DNA of 40,154 bases from Gammaproteobacteria bacterium (GCA_021773555.1 JAJFKA010000076.1:1-40154); one strand, 5' to 3'. Counted from the first letter of the stretch, positions 27,208 through 35,809 are shown. A program made the numbers and translations. Notes: generated by a model not told the origin, from the letters alone.

Positions 27208-27250
27208 CGTGTTGTTCCTTTTAAGTTCCTGGCGCACCAGGCGCTGTTGA

Positions 27251-27661
27251 CTAATCACCCAGTGTCAGGGTGCGCAGCAGCAATTCCTTCGAGTTATTCA
27301 TCATTTCAATATTGATCTGAAAAGATCGGGATGCCGCCATCATGGCCGACATTTGTTCAACCGCATTCACATTGGATACGTAAATAAAGCCTTCATCATC
27401 CGCCAGCGGATTTTGTGGTTCGAATCGACGCTGTGGTGGTGACGAGTCTTCGGCTATGCCAATCACTTTGACGGCGATGCTGTTGCTGTCAGAAAACTCG
27501 TCATACACTGATTGGAAAATTGGTGTCTGCGCACGATAAGTGCCTTCTGGTGTGCTCGATATTGATTCCGCATTCGCCAGGTTATTGGCAATTGTGCCAA
27601 GTCGGGCATTTTGTGCGGTCAATGCAGATCCCGAAAGGTTGAATACATCAAACAGACTCAT
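27251..27661 (-). CDS. flgC: FlgC, proximal rod protein
   Basis: FlgC is a proximal rod subunit of 136 residues. It has the family N-terminus (FNLSGSALTAQNARLGTIANNLANAESISSTPEGTYRAQTPIFQ) and C-terminus (YVSNVNAVEQMSAMMAASRSFQINIEMMNNSKELLLRTLTLG). It sits between flgB and flgD as usual. Confidence 0.96.
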   Translation of the reverse strand: MSLFDVFNLSGSALTAQNARLGTIANNLANAESISSTPEGTYRAQTPIFQSVYDEFSDSNSIAVKVIGIAEDSSPPQRRFEPQNPLADDEGFIYVSNVNAVEQMSAMMAASRSFQINIEMMNNSKELLLRTLTLGD

Positions 27662-27710
27662 GAGCTAATCCTTTTTTGAATTTCCGTGTTCTGGTCCTCA
27701 TCAATCATCA

Positions 27711-28100
27711 CTAGTCTCCCCGCAACGCGGACATGATTCCTTTGATATTGCCGCTCAGCAATCTCAGGCTGGTCAAATAACGTACTGAATTTTCGGTAAA
27801 CGCAGACTGCTCAACTTCCTTTTCAACGGTATTGCCATCAGTAACTTCCTTGGAAGGAATTCGATAGGTGATAGCCAGTGAGCTATCGTTCGAAATTGTA
27901 AAGTGCCGACGGTGGGTGCTTGCCGGTGTAGCAAGCACCCCCGTCTTCGCCTGATTGAAGACTTGGCTAAAATCCAAATCACGGGCTTTGTATCCTGGCG
28001 TATCTGTATTGGCCAGGTTCGCAGCGAGGATTTCTGCTCGCTTGGCTCTCAGCAGGACTGCCGTGCTATGGGTATTTAATGCGTTGTCTAACCAGTTCAT
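27711..28100 (-). CDS. flgB: FlgB, proximal rod protein
   Basis: FlgB is a proximal rod subunit of 129 residues. It has the motif LRAKRAEILAANLANTDTPGYKARDLDF and an acid/charged middle ending NSVRYLTSLRLLSGNIKGIMSALRG. I use ATG 28100; the preceding in-frame codon is TTG. It is the first gene of the flgBCDEFGHIJKL run and has a perfect sigma-54 promoter starting about 40 bp upstream. Confidence 0.96.
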   Translation of the reverse strand: MNWLDNALNTHSTAVLLRAKRAEILAANLANTDTPGYKARDLDFSQVFNQAKTGVLATPASTHRRHFTISNDSSLAITYRIPSKEVTDGNTVEKEVEQSAFTENSVRYLTSLRLLSGNIKGIMSALRGD

Positions 28101-28139
28101 CAATTTACCAATCGTAGTTAATTGAGGCGAAGGACACCA

Positions 28140-28156
28140 AGCAACCCTCGTGCCAA
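28140..28156 (-). promoter_or_regulatory. Sigma-54 promoter of the flgB operon
   Basis: On the minus strand the motif is TTGGCACGAGGGTTGCT, a full match to the YTGGCACGRNNNTTGCW consensus. The predicted start near 28129 gives a leader of about 30 bases before flgB. Confidence 0.93.
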
Positions 28157-28351
28157 AAGGTCTTAGTTGAACGTTTTCAATGAGATAGCAATTGTGATCC
28201 GAGGTTCAGCGTCAATAACACCTGCGCCAGAAGCCGTAAGCGGCAATCCTGTGCCCGACACTCCGGCAAGGTTCTGCCAGTTTCGTCTGTTCTCTTAATG
28301 CCGCACATCGTAGCCGCCACAGCTATACCTGACCTGCTCCTAATATTGAGG

Positions 28352-28368
28352 CTGGCACAGTAATTGCT
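28352..28368 (+). promoter_or_regulatory. Sigma-54 promoter of flgA
   Basis: CTGGCACAGTAATTGCT matches the sigma-54 consensus at all but one of the defined positions, and GG and GC are 10 bases apart. The predicted start near 28380 lies about 52 bases before the flgA ATG. Confidence 0.9.
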
Positions 28369-28431
28369 TTTTTATTTCACACATTCAAATGACATCATTC
28401 CAACAGTCGGGATGAGTCGCACAGGATCGTC

Positions 28432-29343
28432 ATGCATATAGTCAATAGAAGGTTTCAGCCAGAGTTGACGGGGACGGATGAATTCCGTGACGAGGACCAT
28501 CACTCACCGACACGCAGAAACCAGGCGAGTCGCGGCGGGAATTTGACAGTATCAACGAGTTTCTCGTCTGTTTTATGTCAGTTCAGGCCGCATAAAAGAG
28601 GATACAGATTCGAATTTCACTGGTTTCGCCGCATTTGTTGGTTGGTTCTCGTTCATCTCGCGCTGGTATCCTCAGCAACAGCAAAGCCCGCTAATCCAGT
28701 GACGACCCAGTTCCAGTCCCATGAGACAATCCGGGGAGCGGCCATAAAGCATGTGCTGGATAGCCCCGAGGTCAGCTATTTGAATAGCGCTCAAGCAGTA
28801 GCAGGTAAAATCGACCCCCGACTCCGATTAAGGCAGTGTCAGCGCGAACTCGATGCCTTTCACCCGGTTTCGTCCCGACCGGGGGCTAAGGTAACCGTGG
28901 GAATCTCCTGTAATGATGAGGCGCCATGGACGCTTTACGTACCAATTGAGGTGACAGCAGAATATACGCTGCTGAGCCTGACGCGCTCATTGCCACGGGG
29001 TACGCGTTTAACCGCGACCGACATCACACTGCGCGCCGTCAGAATGCATCCCTTTGAACGGCCTTATATCGATTCACTGGATTTTGCGTTAGGTAAGGAA
29101 CTCAGCCGGTCACTCTCGGCAGGTACTCAACTCACCCATAACATGGTGAAAGTACCGCGGGTGATCCTCCGAGGCGAAAGTATCACAATGATTGCCAAGA
29201 GCGGCGGCCTGGAAGTCAGGTCTTCCGGAAAAGCCCTGGAAGATGGTGTGGTAGGACAGAAGATCGCGTTGCAAAATGTCTCTTCCAGACAGAAGGTCGA
29301 AGGCTGGGTACAGAAGGACGGCTCAGTCCATGTTTTACGTTAG
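28432..29343 (+). CDS. flgA: FlgA, P-ring assembly chaperone
   Basis: FlgA is a periplasmic chaperone for FlgI. From residue 85 on, the protein follows the family: paired cysteines in RLRQCQREL and VGISCNDEAPW, a SAF-type domain (LPRGTRLTATDITLRAV), and the C-terminal VVGQKIALQNVSSRQKVEGWVQKDGSVHVL. A hydrophobic export segment (ICWLVLVHLALVSSATA) lies at about residues 69-85, so the ATG at 28432 leaves an unusually long N-terminal extension of about 65 residues. That ATG has AGGA 5 bases upstream. A TTG at 28543 is an alternative but still leaves about 30 residues before the signal. Total 303 residues, versus about 220-240 in the family. Confidence 0.9.
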   Translation: MHIVNRRFQPELTGTDEFRDEDHHSPTRRNQASRGGNLTVSTSFSSVLCQFRPHKRGYRFEFHWFRRICWLVLVHLALVSSATAKPANPVTTQFQSHETIRGAAIKHVLDSPEVSYLNSAQAVAGKIDPRLRLRQCQRELDAFHPVSSRPGAKVTVGISCNDEAPWTLYVPIEVTAEYTLLSLTRSLPRGTRLTATDITLRAVRMHPFERPYIDSLDFALGKELSRSLSAGTQLTHNMVKVPRVILRGESITMIAKSGGLEVRSSGKALEDGVVGQKIALQNVSSRQKVEGWVQKDGSVHVLR

Positions 29344-29351
29344 GATATCGC

Positions 29352-29378
29352 TAAAGAATTTGGCTAGCTCGACGATAA
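29352..29378 (+). promoter_or_regulatory. Sigma-28 (FliA) promoter of flgM
   Basis: TAAAGAAT, an 11-base spacer and GACGATAA lie between flgA and flgM. The -10 element differs from GCCGATAA by one base. A FliA-dependent flgM promoter is the classic feedback arrangement. It would also drive flgN and ycgR. Confidence 0.85.
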
Positions 29379-29406
29379 ATAGCCCAGATGCAGAGGATCT
29401 AACATT

Positions 29407-29706
29407 ATGACCATTGATACAAAATCCATTGGCGGTCACACCCCGGTTGTGACACCCCCGCCGAACCATGACAAATCCGCAGTGACCACTGACGGTGGGA
29501 CGAAGCAGGGTAGCGCCGACAAGGTAACATTCACCGTCGGTGCAGAACAATTACGCCACCTCGAAAGCGCACTTCAGGGTTCGTCCGGGGTTGATATGCA
29601 AAAGGTTGAGCAGATTAAAGCAGCGATCGCTGACGGGACATTCAAGGTGGATTCAGAACAAATCGCCACCAAACTCCTGGAACTGGAAGCCAAATTAACC
29701 CGGTAA
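29407..29706 (+). CDS. flgM: FlgM, anti-sigma-28 factor
   Basis: FlgM binds and inhibits FliA until it is exported through the finished hook. The 99-residue protein has a disordered, Pro/Thr-rich N-terminal half and the conserved C-terminal helices (VDMQKVEQIKAAIADGTFKVDSEQIATKLLELEAKL). GAGGA lies upstream of the ATG. It lies directly after flgA with its own FliA promoter. Confidence 0.95.
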   Translation: MTIDTKSIGGHTPVVTPPPNHDKSAVTTDGGTKQGSADKVTFTVGAEQLRHLESALQGSSGVDMQKVEQIKAAIADGTFKVDSEQIATKLLELEAKLTR

Positions 29707-29712
29707 GCCAAT

Positions 29713-30213
29713 ATGAGCGAACATGAACAATTGCAGAGTCAGGTGAGGCGAGATCTCGCAGGCATTTTTGCAGATGAACTTGGCGCCTTGAAACCACTTT
29801 GCACACTGATGACACAAGAGTCTGATGCGCTGAAGGCGCGGGATGCAAGCCAGGTTCTGGTGCTCACAGTTGCCAAAGAGGCGCTGCTGCAACAACTACA
29901 GATCACCAGTACCCGACGCATACAAACGCTACAGTTGCTTGGCTTTGACGCTAACGCGCAAAGCCTTGAACAACTGCTCATCTGGTGTGATGCAGAACCT
30001 GAATTACGTGAATCCGCTGATACCGTTATGAGCCTCACCAGACAGTGTCACGAGCTCAACGTTCAAAATGGTATTCAGATCAACAAGAACCAGAAATTCG
30101 TTAATCGATCCCTGAATGTCCTTCTGGGCGTCGAAGATGTTGGTTTCGCGGGTTACACCGCGTCAGGTACCCGGTCCGAGGAAGGCGGCCACAGGACAAT
30201 AACGACAATCTAA
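29713..30213 (+). CDS. flgN: FlgN, export chaperone for FlgK and FlgL
   Basis: FlgN is the chaperone of the junction proteins. The 166-residue, largely helical protein has LAGIFADELGALKPLCTLMTQESDALKARDASQVLVLTVAKEALLQQLQ and the family-like terminal NKFVNRSLNVLLG pattern (NQKFVNRSLNVLLGVED), followed by a Gly/Ser/Thr tail. It starts 6 bp after flgM and is in the same operon. Confidence 0.93.
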   Translation: MSEHEQLQSQVRRDLAGIFADELGALKPLCTLMTQESDALKARDASQVLVLTVAKEALLQQLQITSTRRIQTLQLLGFDANAQSLEQLLIWCDAEPELRESADTVMSLTRQCHELNVQNGIQINKNQKFVNRSLNVLLGVEDVGFAGYTASGTRSEEGGHRTITTI

Positions 30214-30232
30214 CAACTCTCCTGGAGCATGG

Positions 30233-31000
30233 ATGAGCTCATCGTCACAATATCTGGTCACCGAGACGCTCAGAAAAATTCACCTGTTAAAAGCGCTGGT
30301 CGAGAGCCGGCCCTTGCTGACTATTATTCTGCCCGGTTTTAAAGAGCCAGCCACCAGTGCCATTCTTGATGTGGATGAAAATCACATCATGCTGGATGAG
30401 TTAATTCCCCATTCAGCCAATATCGCGATACAGCCAGGGGATCCCTTCACAGTGATGACCAAACTCAAGGGCATCCCGATAAGATTCGAATCCCTGATCC
30501 ACTCCCTGGACGAATCAACCGACGGTATCACCTTTTACACCTGCCGGTTACCAGAAACCCTCAGCTATCACCAGAAGCGCAAAAACTATCGCCTGACGAG
30601 CTATGGAGGAACAAGGCCATCCATCATCATAAGCTCTGCTCACGAAGCGCAAACCGATCCCGCTAAAGGACAACTGACTGGAGGCAAGGAGGAGGATTCT
30701 GATGATGGAGAGCTGTCCGGAAAGATCACCGATATCTCAATGGGCGGTGTCAACGTGGAGATGCAGGAGCTACCGGAATGGGCGCTGCAGGATGCCAGTG
30801 TGACGTGCACCATCGAACTGAACGAAGGGCCAAGGTTGCACTCACATGCCCGGATCTGCCATGTCAGATCACAGGTAAGAGGTCCGAAGGGAAAGGCGGC
30901 GCATCATGTAGGACTCGAGTTCTTATCGTTAAACGAGATAAATCGAAAACAACTGCAGCAATGGATCTTTCACTCAGAACGTAAGCAGCTGCGACACTAG
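30233..31000 (+). CDS. ycgR: YcgR-type flagellar brake protein (c-di-GMP-binding PilZ)
   Basis: YcgR binds c-di-GMP and slows the motor by contacting FliG/MotA. The 255-residue protein has an N-terminal YcgR domain (about 10-110, with LPGFKEPATSAILDVDENHIMLDEL) and a C-terminal PilZ domain. Both ligand motifs are intact: RKNYR at 116-120 (RxxxR) and DISMGG at 167-172 (DxSxxG). An unusual acidic, Gly-rich insert of about 25 residues (about 138-162) separates the two motifs. A GGAG lies 6 bases before the ATG. It follows flgN by 19 bp, so it is likely in the FliA-controlled flgMN operon. Its stop is only 2 bp from the stop of the convergent regulator gene. Confidence 0.9.
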   Translation: MSSSSQYLVTETLRKIHLLKALVESRPLLTIILPGFKEPATSAILDVDENHIMLDELIPHSANIAIQPGDPFTVMTKLKGIPIRFESLIHSLDESTDGITFYTCRLPETLSYHQKRKNYRLTSYGGTRPSIIISSAHEAQTDPAKGQLTGGKEEDSDDGELSGKITDISMGGVNVEMQELPEWALQDASVTCTIELNEGPRLHSHARICHVRSQVRGPKGKAAHHVGLEFLSLNEINRKQLQQWIFHSERKQLRH

Positions 31001-31002
31001 TT

Positions 31003-31737
31003 TTATTCGCTAAGTTCCTGAACTCTTCCAGTCAGGATGTAACCGGACCCCCGAATCGTCTTGATCAACGAAGGGAAGGCTGGGTCAGTCTCAACCTTTT
31101 TACGCAACTTACTCACCAACACATCAATACTTCTATCAGTCGGCAACCAATCCCTCGATGCTATGCTCTCTGAAATCTGATCGCGCGTGAGTACACTGTT
31201 CGCGTTCGCAGCTAGTAGTGAGAGCAGCTGAAACTCGCGATGGGTCAACGGCATCACAAGACCTTCCTCGTCGTGCAGACTCCTGGTCCTGAGGTTAAGC
31301 CGTAAATTCTCGATACCAAGCAACGTGGGGGTTGCGTTCTGAGTTTCGCCTGATCTCCTGCGCCTCAGCACACTCCGAATCCGTGCTAACAGCTCCCTTT
31401 CATCGAAGGGTTTTTCCACGTAATCGTCAGCGCCGGTTTCGAGGCTGACAATCTTGTCCAGTTTTTCACCACTGCCAGTCAACATAATTATCCCGATGTT
31501 CGCATCGTTATTCCTGAGTTCCTCGGCGAGTTCGAACCCTGTAGTGTCCGGCAATCCAAGGTCCAGGATTGCAAGATCCGGTTTTTGATGGTTAAGAATC
31601 GCGCGCATGGCCTTGCCACTCTCAGCCACGATTACCTCGTAGCCTTCAAGTTGAAGGTATCGGTCAAGTATCGTCCGAATATGTCGATCATCGTCGACGA
31701 CTAAGATTTTTATGTTTTCGGTTTCGTTATGTACCAA
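31003..31737 (-). CDS. OmpR/PhoB-family response regulator
   Basis: The receiver domain has acidic residues VVDDD, phospho-acceptor Asp59 in LAILDLGLPDTTG and a lysine in DDYVEKPF. A winged-helix DNA-binding domain follows (REFQLLSLLAANANSVLTRDQISESI, then SIDVLVSKLRKKVETDPAFPSLIKTIRGSGYIL). I use TTG 31737 because GGAAGAG lies just upstream and the receiver then starts after 9 residues, giving 244 residues. The ATG at 31782 adds 15 residues and has no ribosome-binding site. It is the last gene of the signalling run and its target genes are unknown. No partner kinase is adjacent apart from the cytosolic hybrid kinases upstream. Confidence 0.9.
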   Translation of the reverse strand: MVHNETENIKILVVDDDRHIRTILDRYLQLEGYEVIVAESGKAMRAILNHQKPDLAILDLGLPDTTGFELAEELRNNDANIGIIMLTGSGEKLDKIVSLETGADDYVEKPFDERELLARIRSVLRRRRSGETQNATPTLLGIENLRLNLRTRSLHDEEGLVMPLTHREFQLLSLLAANANSVLTRDQISESIASRDWLPTDRSIDVLVSKLRKKVETDPAFPSLIKTIRGSGYILTGRVQELSE

Positions 31738-31833
31738 AATGCTCTTCCGTAAGCCGGTAACGGAATATGTTAGCAGCATCATCTAGGCTGATAAAGCACC
31801 AGCTTCAACGATACCTGCGGTCGGGAGGCTTTT

Positions 31834-33042
31834 TTAGATCCAGTTAATCGCCGGGAAGGGTGCTGCCGGCTTACCGATAAAGTAGCCCTGGAGCAAGTCG
31901 CAGCCAATATCGCGGCAGACATTGAGATCATCAATGGTCTCCACACCCTCAGCGACCACCAGGATACTAAGGTCATGACAGGCTTCGACCATGGACTCGA
32001 CAACTCGACGTTTTACAACAGAGGCATGGATGTCAACTATCAGACTCACATCGAGCTTGATAATGCTGGGTTGCAGCGCAGCGAAGCATGTTAATCCTGC
32101 ATACCCGGCCCCCATGTCGTCAACGGCAATACTAAAACCCATGTTTCTCAATCGATCAAGCTTCTCATCAATCTGAGGGACTCGGTCCAGCGATTCCCGC
32201 TCGGTGATTTCAAGCACGATACGACCCGCATTTTCACTCATCTCACTTTCGACTGAGCCCAGTTCAGGATCTAACAGGTCTCTTGGGTGGAGATTGAGAA
32301 ACAACTTTACGTCTGACGGCACATCTTTCATCGGAGAAATCGAAATGTCCCTGACCTTGCGACCCACATCGAAAAGACGATTCAGGTGTTCCGCAACCTT
32401 CAGAATTGATTTGGGGAACGGCAGTCTTGCGTCGCCACTTCTCATCAACGCTTCATATCCATAGAGTTCACCTGATTGCGCAACCACTATTGGCTGATAC
32501 ACCATCGTCAACGTCTCAAGAGCACAGGCGAAGGCATCGGTCATACCGGCAAGATCTCCGGGTCGCAGATCTTCAACACCTGATAACTGGAATGCCTGAC
32601 GTTTCAATTGTGCGATTCGACTGGTGAATACGGCCTGCTTTACCACGTTGCGCAGTTCCTCCGGATCCACCGGTTTGGAAAGATAACGAAACGCACCGAA
32701 TTCGACTGCTTTCTGTGCAGTTTCGATTGATGGGGTCCCGGTCATCAAAATAATAGGCAAATCAAGATCAAACGCCCGGATTGCACGGATAAGTTCCACG
32801 CCGTCCATTGCGGGCATGATGATATCGCTGATGATTGCGTCAAATCGTTGTTGTCTGGCTTTTACCAACCCCACACCGGGTTCGCTAACCACCACCGATT
32901 CGTACTCGCCATCAAGACTAAGGATTCGGGCAATCAGCCTTGCGAGGTTCTTGTCATCATCGATAATAAGGATGCGTTTAACACCTGACGGAATATGGCC
33001 TAACGCTTGTTCCTCGCTGATCTGTATCGCTAAGTCTGGCAT
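31834..33042 (-). CDS. Response regulator with EAL domain (probable c-di-GMP phosphodiesterase)
   Basis: The 402-residue protein has a receiver domain (about 22-135; IDDD, phospho-acceptor Asp73 in ISDIIMPAMDG, Lys123) and an EAL domain (about 175-400). The catalytic set appears intact: EAL at 197-199, Asn250 in FLNLHP, Glu278 in LEITERES, DDMGAG at 308-313, Lys329, Glu365 in AEGVET and Gln385 in LLQGYFIGKP. It should degrade c-di-GMP when its receiver is in the right state, which would oppose the YcgR brake. GAGG lies 7 bases before the ATG. It follows the receiver-kinase gene by 13 bp and is in one operon with it. Confidence 0.93.
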   Translation of the reverse strand: MPDLAIQISEEQALGHIPSGVKRILIIDDDKNLARLIARILSLDGEYESVVVSEPGVGLVKARQQRFDAIISDIIMPAMDGVELIRAIRAFDLDLPIILMTGTPSIETAQKAVEFGAFRYLSKPVDPEELRNVVKQAVFTSRIAQLKRQAFQLSGVEDLRPGDLAGMTDAFACALETLTMVYQPIVVAQSGELYGYEALMRSGDARLPFPKSILKVAEHLNRLFDVGRKVRDISISPMKDVPSDVKLFLNLHPRDLLDPELGSVESEMSENAGRIVLEITERESLDRVPQIDEKLDRLRNMGFSIAVDDMGAGYAGLTCFAALQPSIIKLDVSLIVDIHASVVKRRVVESMVEACHDLSILVVAEGVETIDDLNVCRDIGCDLLQGYFIGKPAAPFPAINWI

Positions 33043-33055
33043 GGATTACCCTCGA

Positions 33056-34180
33056 CTAATGGATTCGTGAGCTGCCGACCGGCAGACTGAAACTGAAGCG
33101 ACTCCCGCCACCCGGTCGGCTCTGAACCTCGATCTTGCCACCATGTGCCTCCACAGCGAGTTTACAGAATGACAGACCCAGTCCGGTTGAGGGTTGGCGG
33201 ACTTTGCTTTCCGAAACCTGCCCAAATTTCTCGAAAATCATTTCGTGATATTCCTCAGCGATACCCGTGCCTTCATCGGATACAACCACGCAGATGCTTC
33301 CATCCGCCTCGGATGCCTCGATGCGAATTTTCTCATCCACCTGGGTAAATTTCAGGGCATTGCCGACCAGATTAGCGACGACTCTTTCAATCATTTGTGC
33401 ATCGCCCGTACACATTGGCAGCGTATCGCTGATAGCAACTTCAAAAGTTCTCTCCTGGGTCAGTGGTCGAAACTGGTCGGCCACTCGGCCAACGACGTCG
33501 CCCACTGAGAAGGTGCCCTCGTCCACACTCAGGGATCCTGATTCCAATCGACTTACATCAAGAAGATTGTTTACCATGAGCATTAAGGTGTCACTACATT
33601 CCGCAGCCGCGGCCAGGTCCTGAATACTTTCTTCATCCAGATCTTTTTCTGCGCGAGACCGGATCACATGGATCGCCATCTTAATTACCGAGAGCGGTGA
33701 GCGCATGTCATGCACAACCATATGAACCAGCGAATCACGCATCTCCTCAAGTTTTTTCAGATCATTGTACTGGTGCTCCAGAGCCGTCTGCAGCTGATGA
33801 ATTTTCAAATGCGTCTCAATTCGCGCAGAGACCTCATCAATATCGAATGGTTTGGTGATGTAGTCCACACCACCCGCCCTGAATGCCTGGACCTTGTCAA
33901 ACGACTCCGAGCGGGCACTAATAAACATGACAGGTACTTCACGAAGCACCGCGCTTGATTTAAACCGACGACAAGTTTCAAACCCATCCATCTCAGGCAT
34001 GTTGATATCGAGCAGAATCAGGTCAGGAATCTCATATTCCGCCGCGCGGATAGCGAGCGCACCACTTGGAACAGGGCGTGGTCGGTGCCCTTGTTCCTTG
34101 AGCATCTGAGTCAATATTTCGAGATTGGCAGGTGTATCATCCACCACCAATATAGAAGAAGGGTTGCTTCCATTTTCCAT
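33056..34180 (-). CDS. Receiver-histidine kinase (REC-HisKA-HATPase), soluble
   Basis: The 374-residue protein starts with a receiver domain (VVDD, phospho-acceptor Asp58 in LILLDINMPEMDG, Lys110 in KPF). A coiled-coil linker (about 120-150) follows, then a phosphotransfer domain with His157 in MVVHDMRSPLSVIK. The ATPase domain has N-box NLVGNALKF, G1 DEGTGI and G2 STGLGLSF. There is no membrane segment. All phosphotransfer residues are present. Such proteins act as intermediate kinases controlled by an upstream phospho-donor. It is 30 bp after the hybrid kinase and 13 bp before the receiver-EAL gene. The ATG has AAAGG upstream. Confidence 0.93.
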   Translation of the reverse strand: MENGSNPSSILVVDDTPANLEILTQMLKEQGHRPRPVPSGALAIRAAEYEIPDLILLDINMPEMDGFETCRRFKSSAVLREVPVMFISARSESFDKVQAFRAGGVDYITKPFDIDEVSARIETHLKIHQLQTALEHQYNDLKKLEEMRDSLVHMVVHDMRSPLSVIKMAIHVIRSRAEKDLDEESIQDLAAAAECSDTLMLMVNNLLDVSRLESGSLSVDEGTFSVGDVVGRVADQFRPLTQERTFEVAISDTLPMCTGDAQMIERVVANLVGNALKFTQVDEKIRIEASEADGSICVVVSDEGTGIAEEYHEMIFEKFGQVSESKVRQPSTGLGLSFCKLAVEAHGGKIEVQSRPGGGSRFSFSLPVGSSRIH

Positions 34181-34210
34181 CGTGTTTACCTTTAATTAAA
34201 TCTGTCCCAA

Positions 34211-35809
34211 CTACATTCCTGCTGTTCTCACCGAATCCGCTTCAGGAATTCCGCCCAACAGTGCCAGTAACTCATCGTATTTGTACGCCTTCGCCATGCG
34301 TGTCAATCCTTCGATCAGGGGCTGATCGACACCACTCAAGTCAGCCAGCACACTAAGCAATTCATCGATATCACCCTTTAGAATCGAATCGATAATCTTC
34401 TTAACGTGCGGCCTGCTGATACCCGTTAGTTGATCTGCGGAAATTCCGGCGGCACGTTTGGGACGGGCGCCTTCATACTCATAGCGCACATTCGCCAAAC
34501 GACTGATCTCCGCCAATAGTTCTTCTTCAAGATACGGTTTGCGTATAAACGCATCGGCACCCGTCGCCATACACTCCCGATAGTCCTCATCAAAAACACT
34601 TGCTGTGATCATTACGACGGGCACATAACGGCCCTGTTCACTGCTTTTGATATGTCGCATGGCCTCAAGCCCATCCATTTTCGGCATTCGGCGATCCATC
34701 AACACAAGGTGCGGGTGGAACTCTTCGAAGACCTGGATCGCTTCAACACCGTCCATCGCGGCTCGAATCTCAAACCCAATCGACGACAAAAATCGTGCAG
34801 TCAGTAGATTGGCATCCGCATTGTCGTCGACAGTTAAAATGCGAACCGGAGTGCTTACGCCTTTAAGCCCTGTGACCCGTCGATTCTGTTCGACATCTGC
34901 CAGCCAGGCACCTTCATCCTCATCAACTTTCACCGGCACTCGGAGAGTAAATCTACTGCCGACACCTGGCTGGCTCTCAACCGATATGTCCCCGCCCAGC
35001 AGACGGGCATACTCCCGGCTGATAGCAAGGCCAAGCCCTGTTCCTTCCTTTGCACCGTAACTATGTTCATCATTGATCTGTTCAAACGGTTTGAACAACC
35101 GGGTAACACCCTCCTCCCCGATACCGGAGCCGGTATCGTCGACGCTAATCTCTATGATCTGCTGTTCCTGGTCTTCCGGCCCTGAGGTTATGAGGTTCAC
35201 ATCCACGTCGACCTGACCGTGAGCAGTGAATTTGATGGCGTTGGCAACAAGATTTACAACAATCTGCCGAATCTTGACCTCGTCAGCATCTATAAACCTG
35301 GGTAATCCTGGTCCTTCATTGATACGAAAGCGCAAACCCTTATCCAGCGCTTTTGGTAGCAACATAACCTCGACCGCATTGAGTAACCCACTCAGGTCAA
35401 AAACAGATTCCACCACCACCATTCTGCCAACCTCAATCTTCGAGAGGTCCAGCACATCATTAACAATGGAGAGCAGATGTCGGGAGCTCAGTACGATTTT
35501 TTCAAGATGCTCCTTCTGGTGTGTTTCCAGATCGGCTTCACGCAACAACATCTGCGAATAGCCAAGAATAGAATTCATCGGCGTTCGAATCTCATGCGAC
35601 AGATTGGCAAGAAACTCACCTTTGCTGTTGCTTTTTGATTCGGCAAGCCGGCGCGCTTCCAGGTGTTCTTCCACCTGTTTCGCGACCCGTTCCTCGACCG
35701 CGGCCTCAATTTGAACTGAAGCGACTTCGTCCATCTGAGTGAAAGCACCAGACGAATCCATCGACTTCAGGTTCACTGAAGAGTAGCTGCCTCGTTTTAT
35801 CACCACCAT
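34211..35809 (-). CDS. Soluble hybrid histidine kinase (HisKA-HATPase-REC) with a helical C-terminal tail
   Basis: The 532-residue protein has no membrane segment or recognisable sensor domain. An N-terminal coiled coil (about 30-65) leads into the phosphotransfer domain (His72 in ANLSHEIRTPMNSILGYS). The ATPase domain has Asn190, G1 DDTGSGIG at 224-231, PFEQ, and G2 GTGLGLAI. The receiver has VDDN, Asp372 in LVLMDRRMPKMDG and Lys424. A roughly 90-residue tail (about 441-532) of predicted helices follows. The tail is not a clear HPt: I see no matching histidine motif. Its lack of input domains suggests that a partner supplies the signal, perhaps the membrane pseudo-kinase encoded upstream. 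Confidence 0.93.
   Translation of the reverse strand: MVVIKRGSYSSVNLKSMDSSGAFTQMDEVASVQIEAAVEERVAKQVEEHLEARRLAESKSNSKGEFLANLSHEIRTPMNSILGYSQMLLREADLETHQKEHLEKIVLSSRHLLSIVNDVLDLSKIEVGRMVVVESVFDLSGLLNAVEVMLLPKALDKGLRFRINEGPGLPRFIDADEVKIRQIVVNLVANAIKFTAHGQVDVDVNLITSGPEDQEQQIIEISVDDTGSGIGEEGVTRLFKPFEQINDEHSYGAKEGTGLGLAISREYARLLGGDISVESQPGVGSRFTLRVPVKVDEDEGAWLADVEQNRRVTGLKGVSTPVRILTVDDNADANLLTARFLSSIGFEIRAAMDGVEAIQVFEEFHPHLVLMDRRMPKMDGLEAMRHIKSSEQGRYVPVVMITASVFDEDYRECMATGADAFIRKPYLEEELLAEISRLANVRYEYEGARPKRAAGISADQLTGISRPHVKKIIDSILKGDIDELLSVLADLSGVDQPLIEGLTRMAKAYKYDELLALLGGIPEADSVRTAGM

Larger units (their letters stand above)
28101..28431. other. Divergent flgB/flgA intergenic regulatory region
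   Basis: No gene is visible in these 331 bp. The region holds two sigma-54 promoters facing apart, at 28140-28156 for flgB and 28352-28368 for flgA. About 195 bp lie between them, space in which enhancer sites for FleQ or FleR would be expected. I could not identify such sites by eye. Confidence 0.75.
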
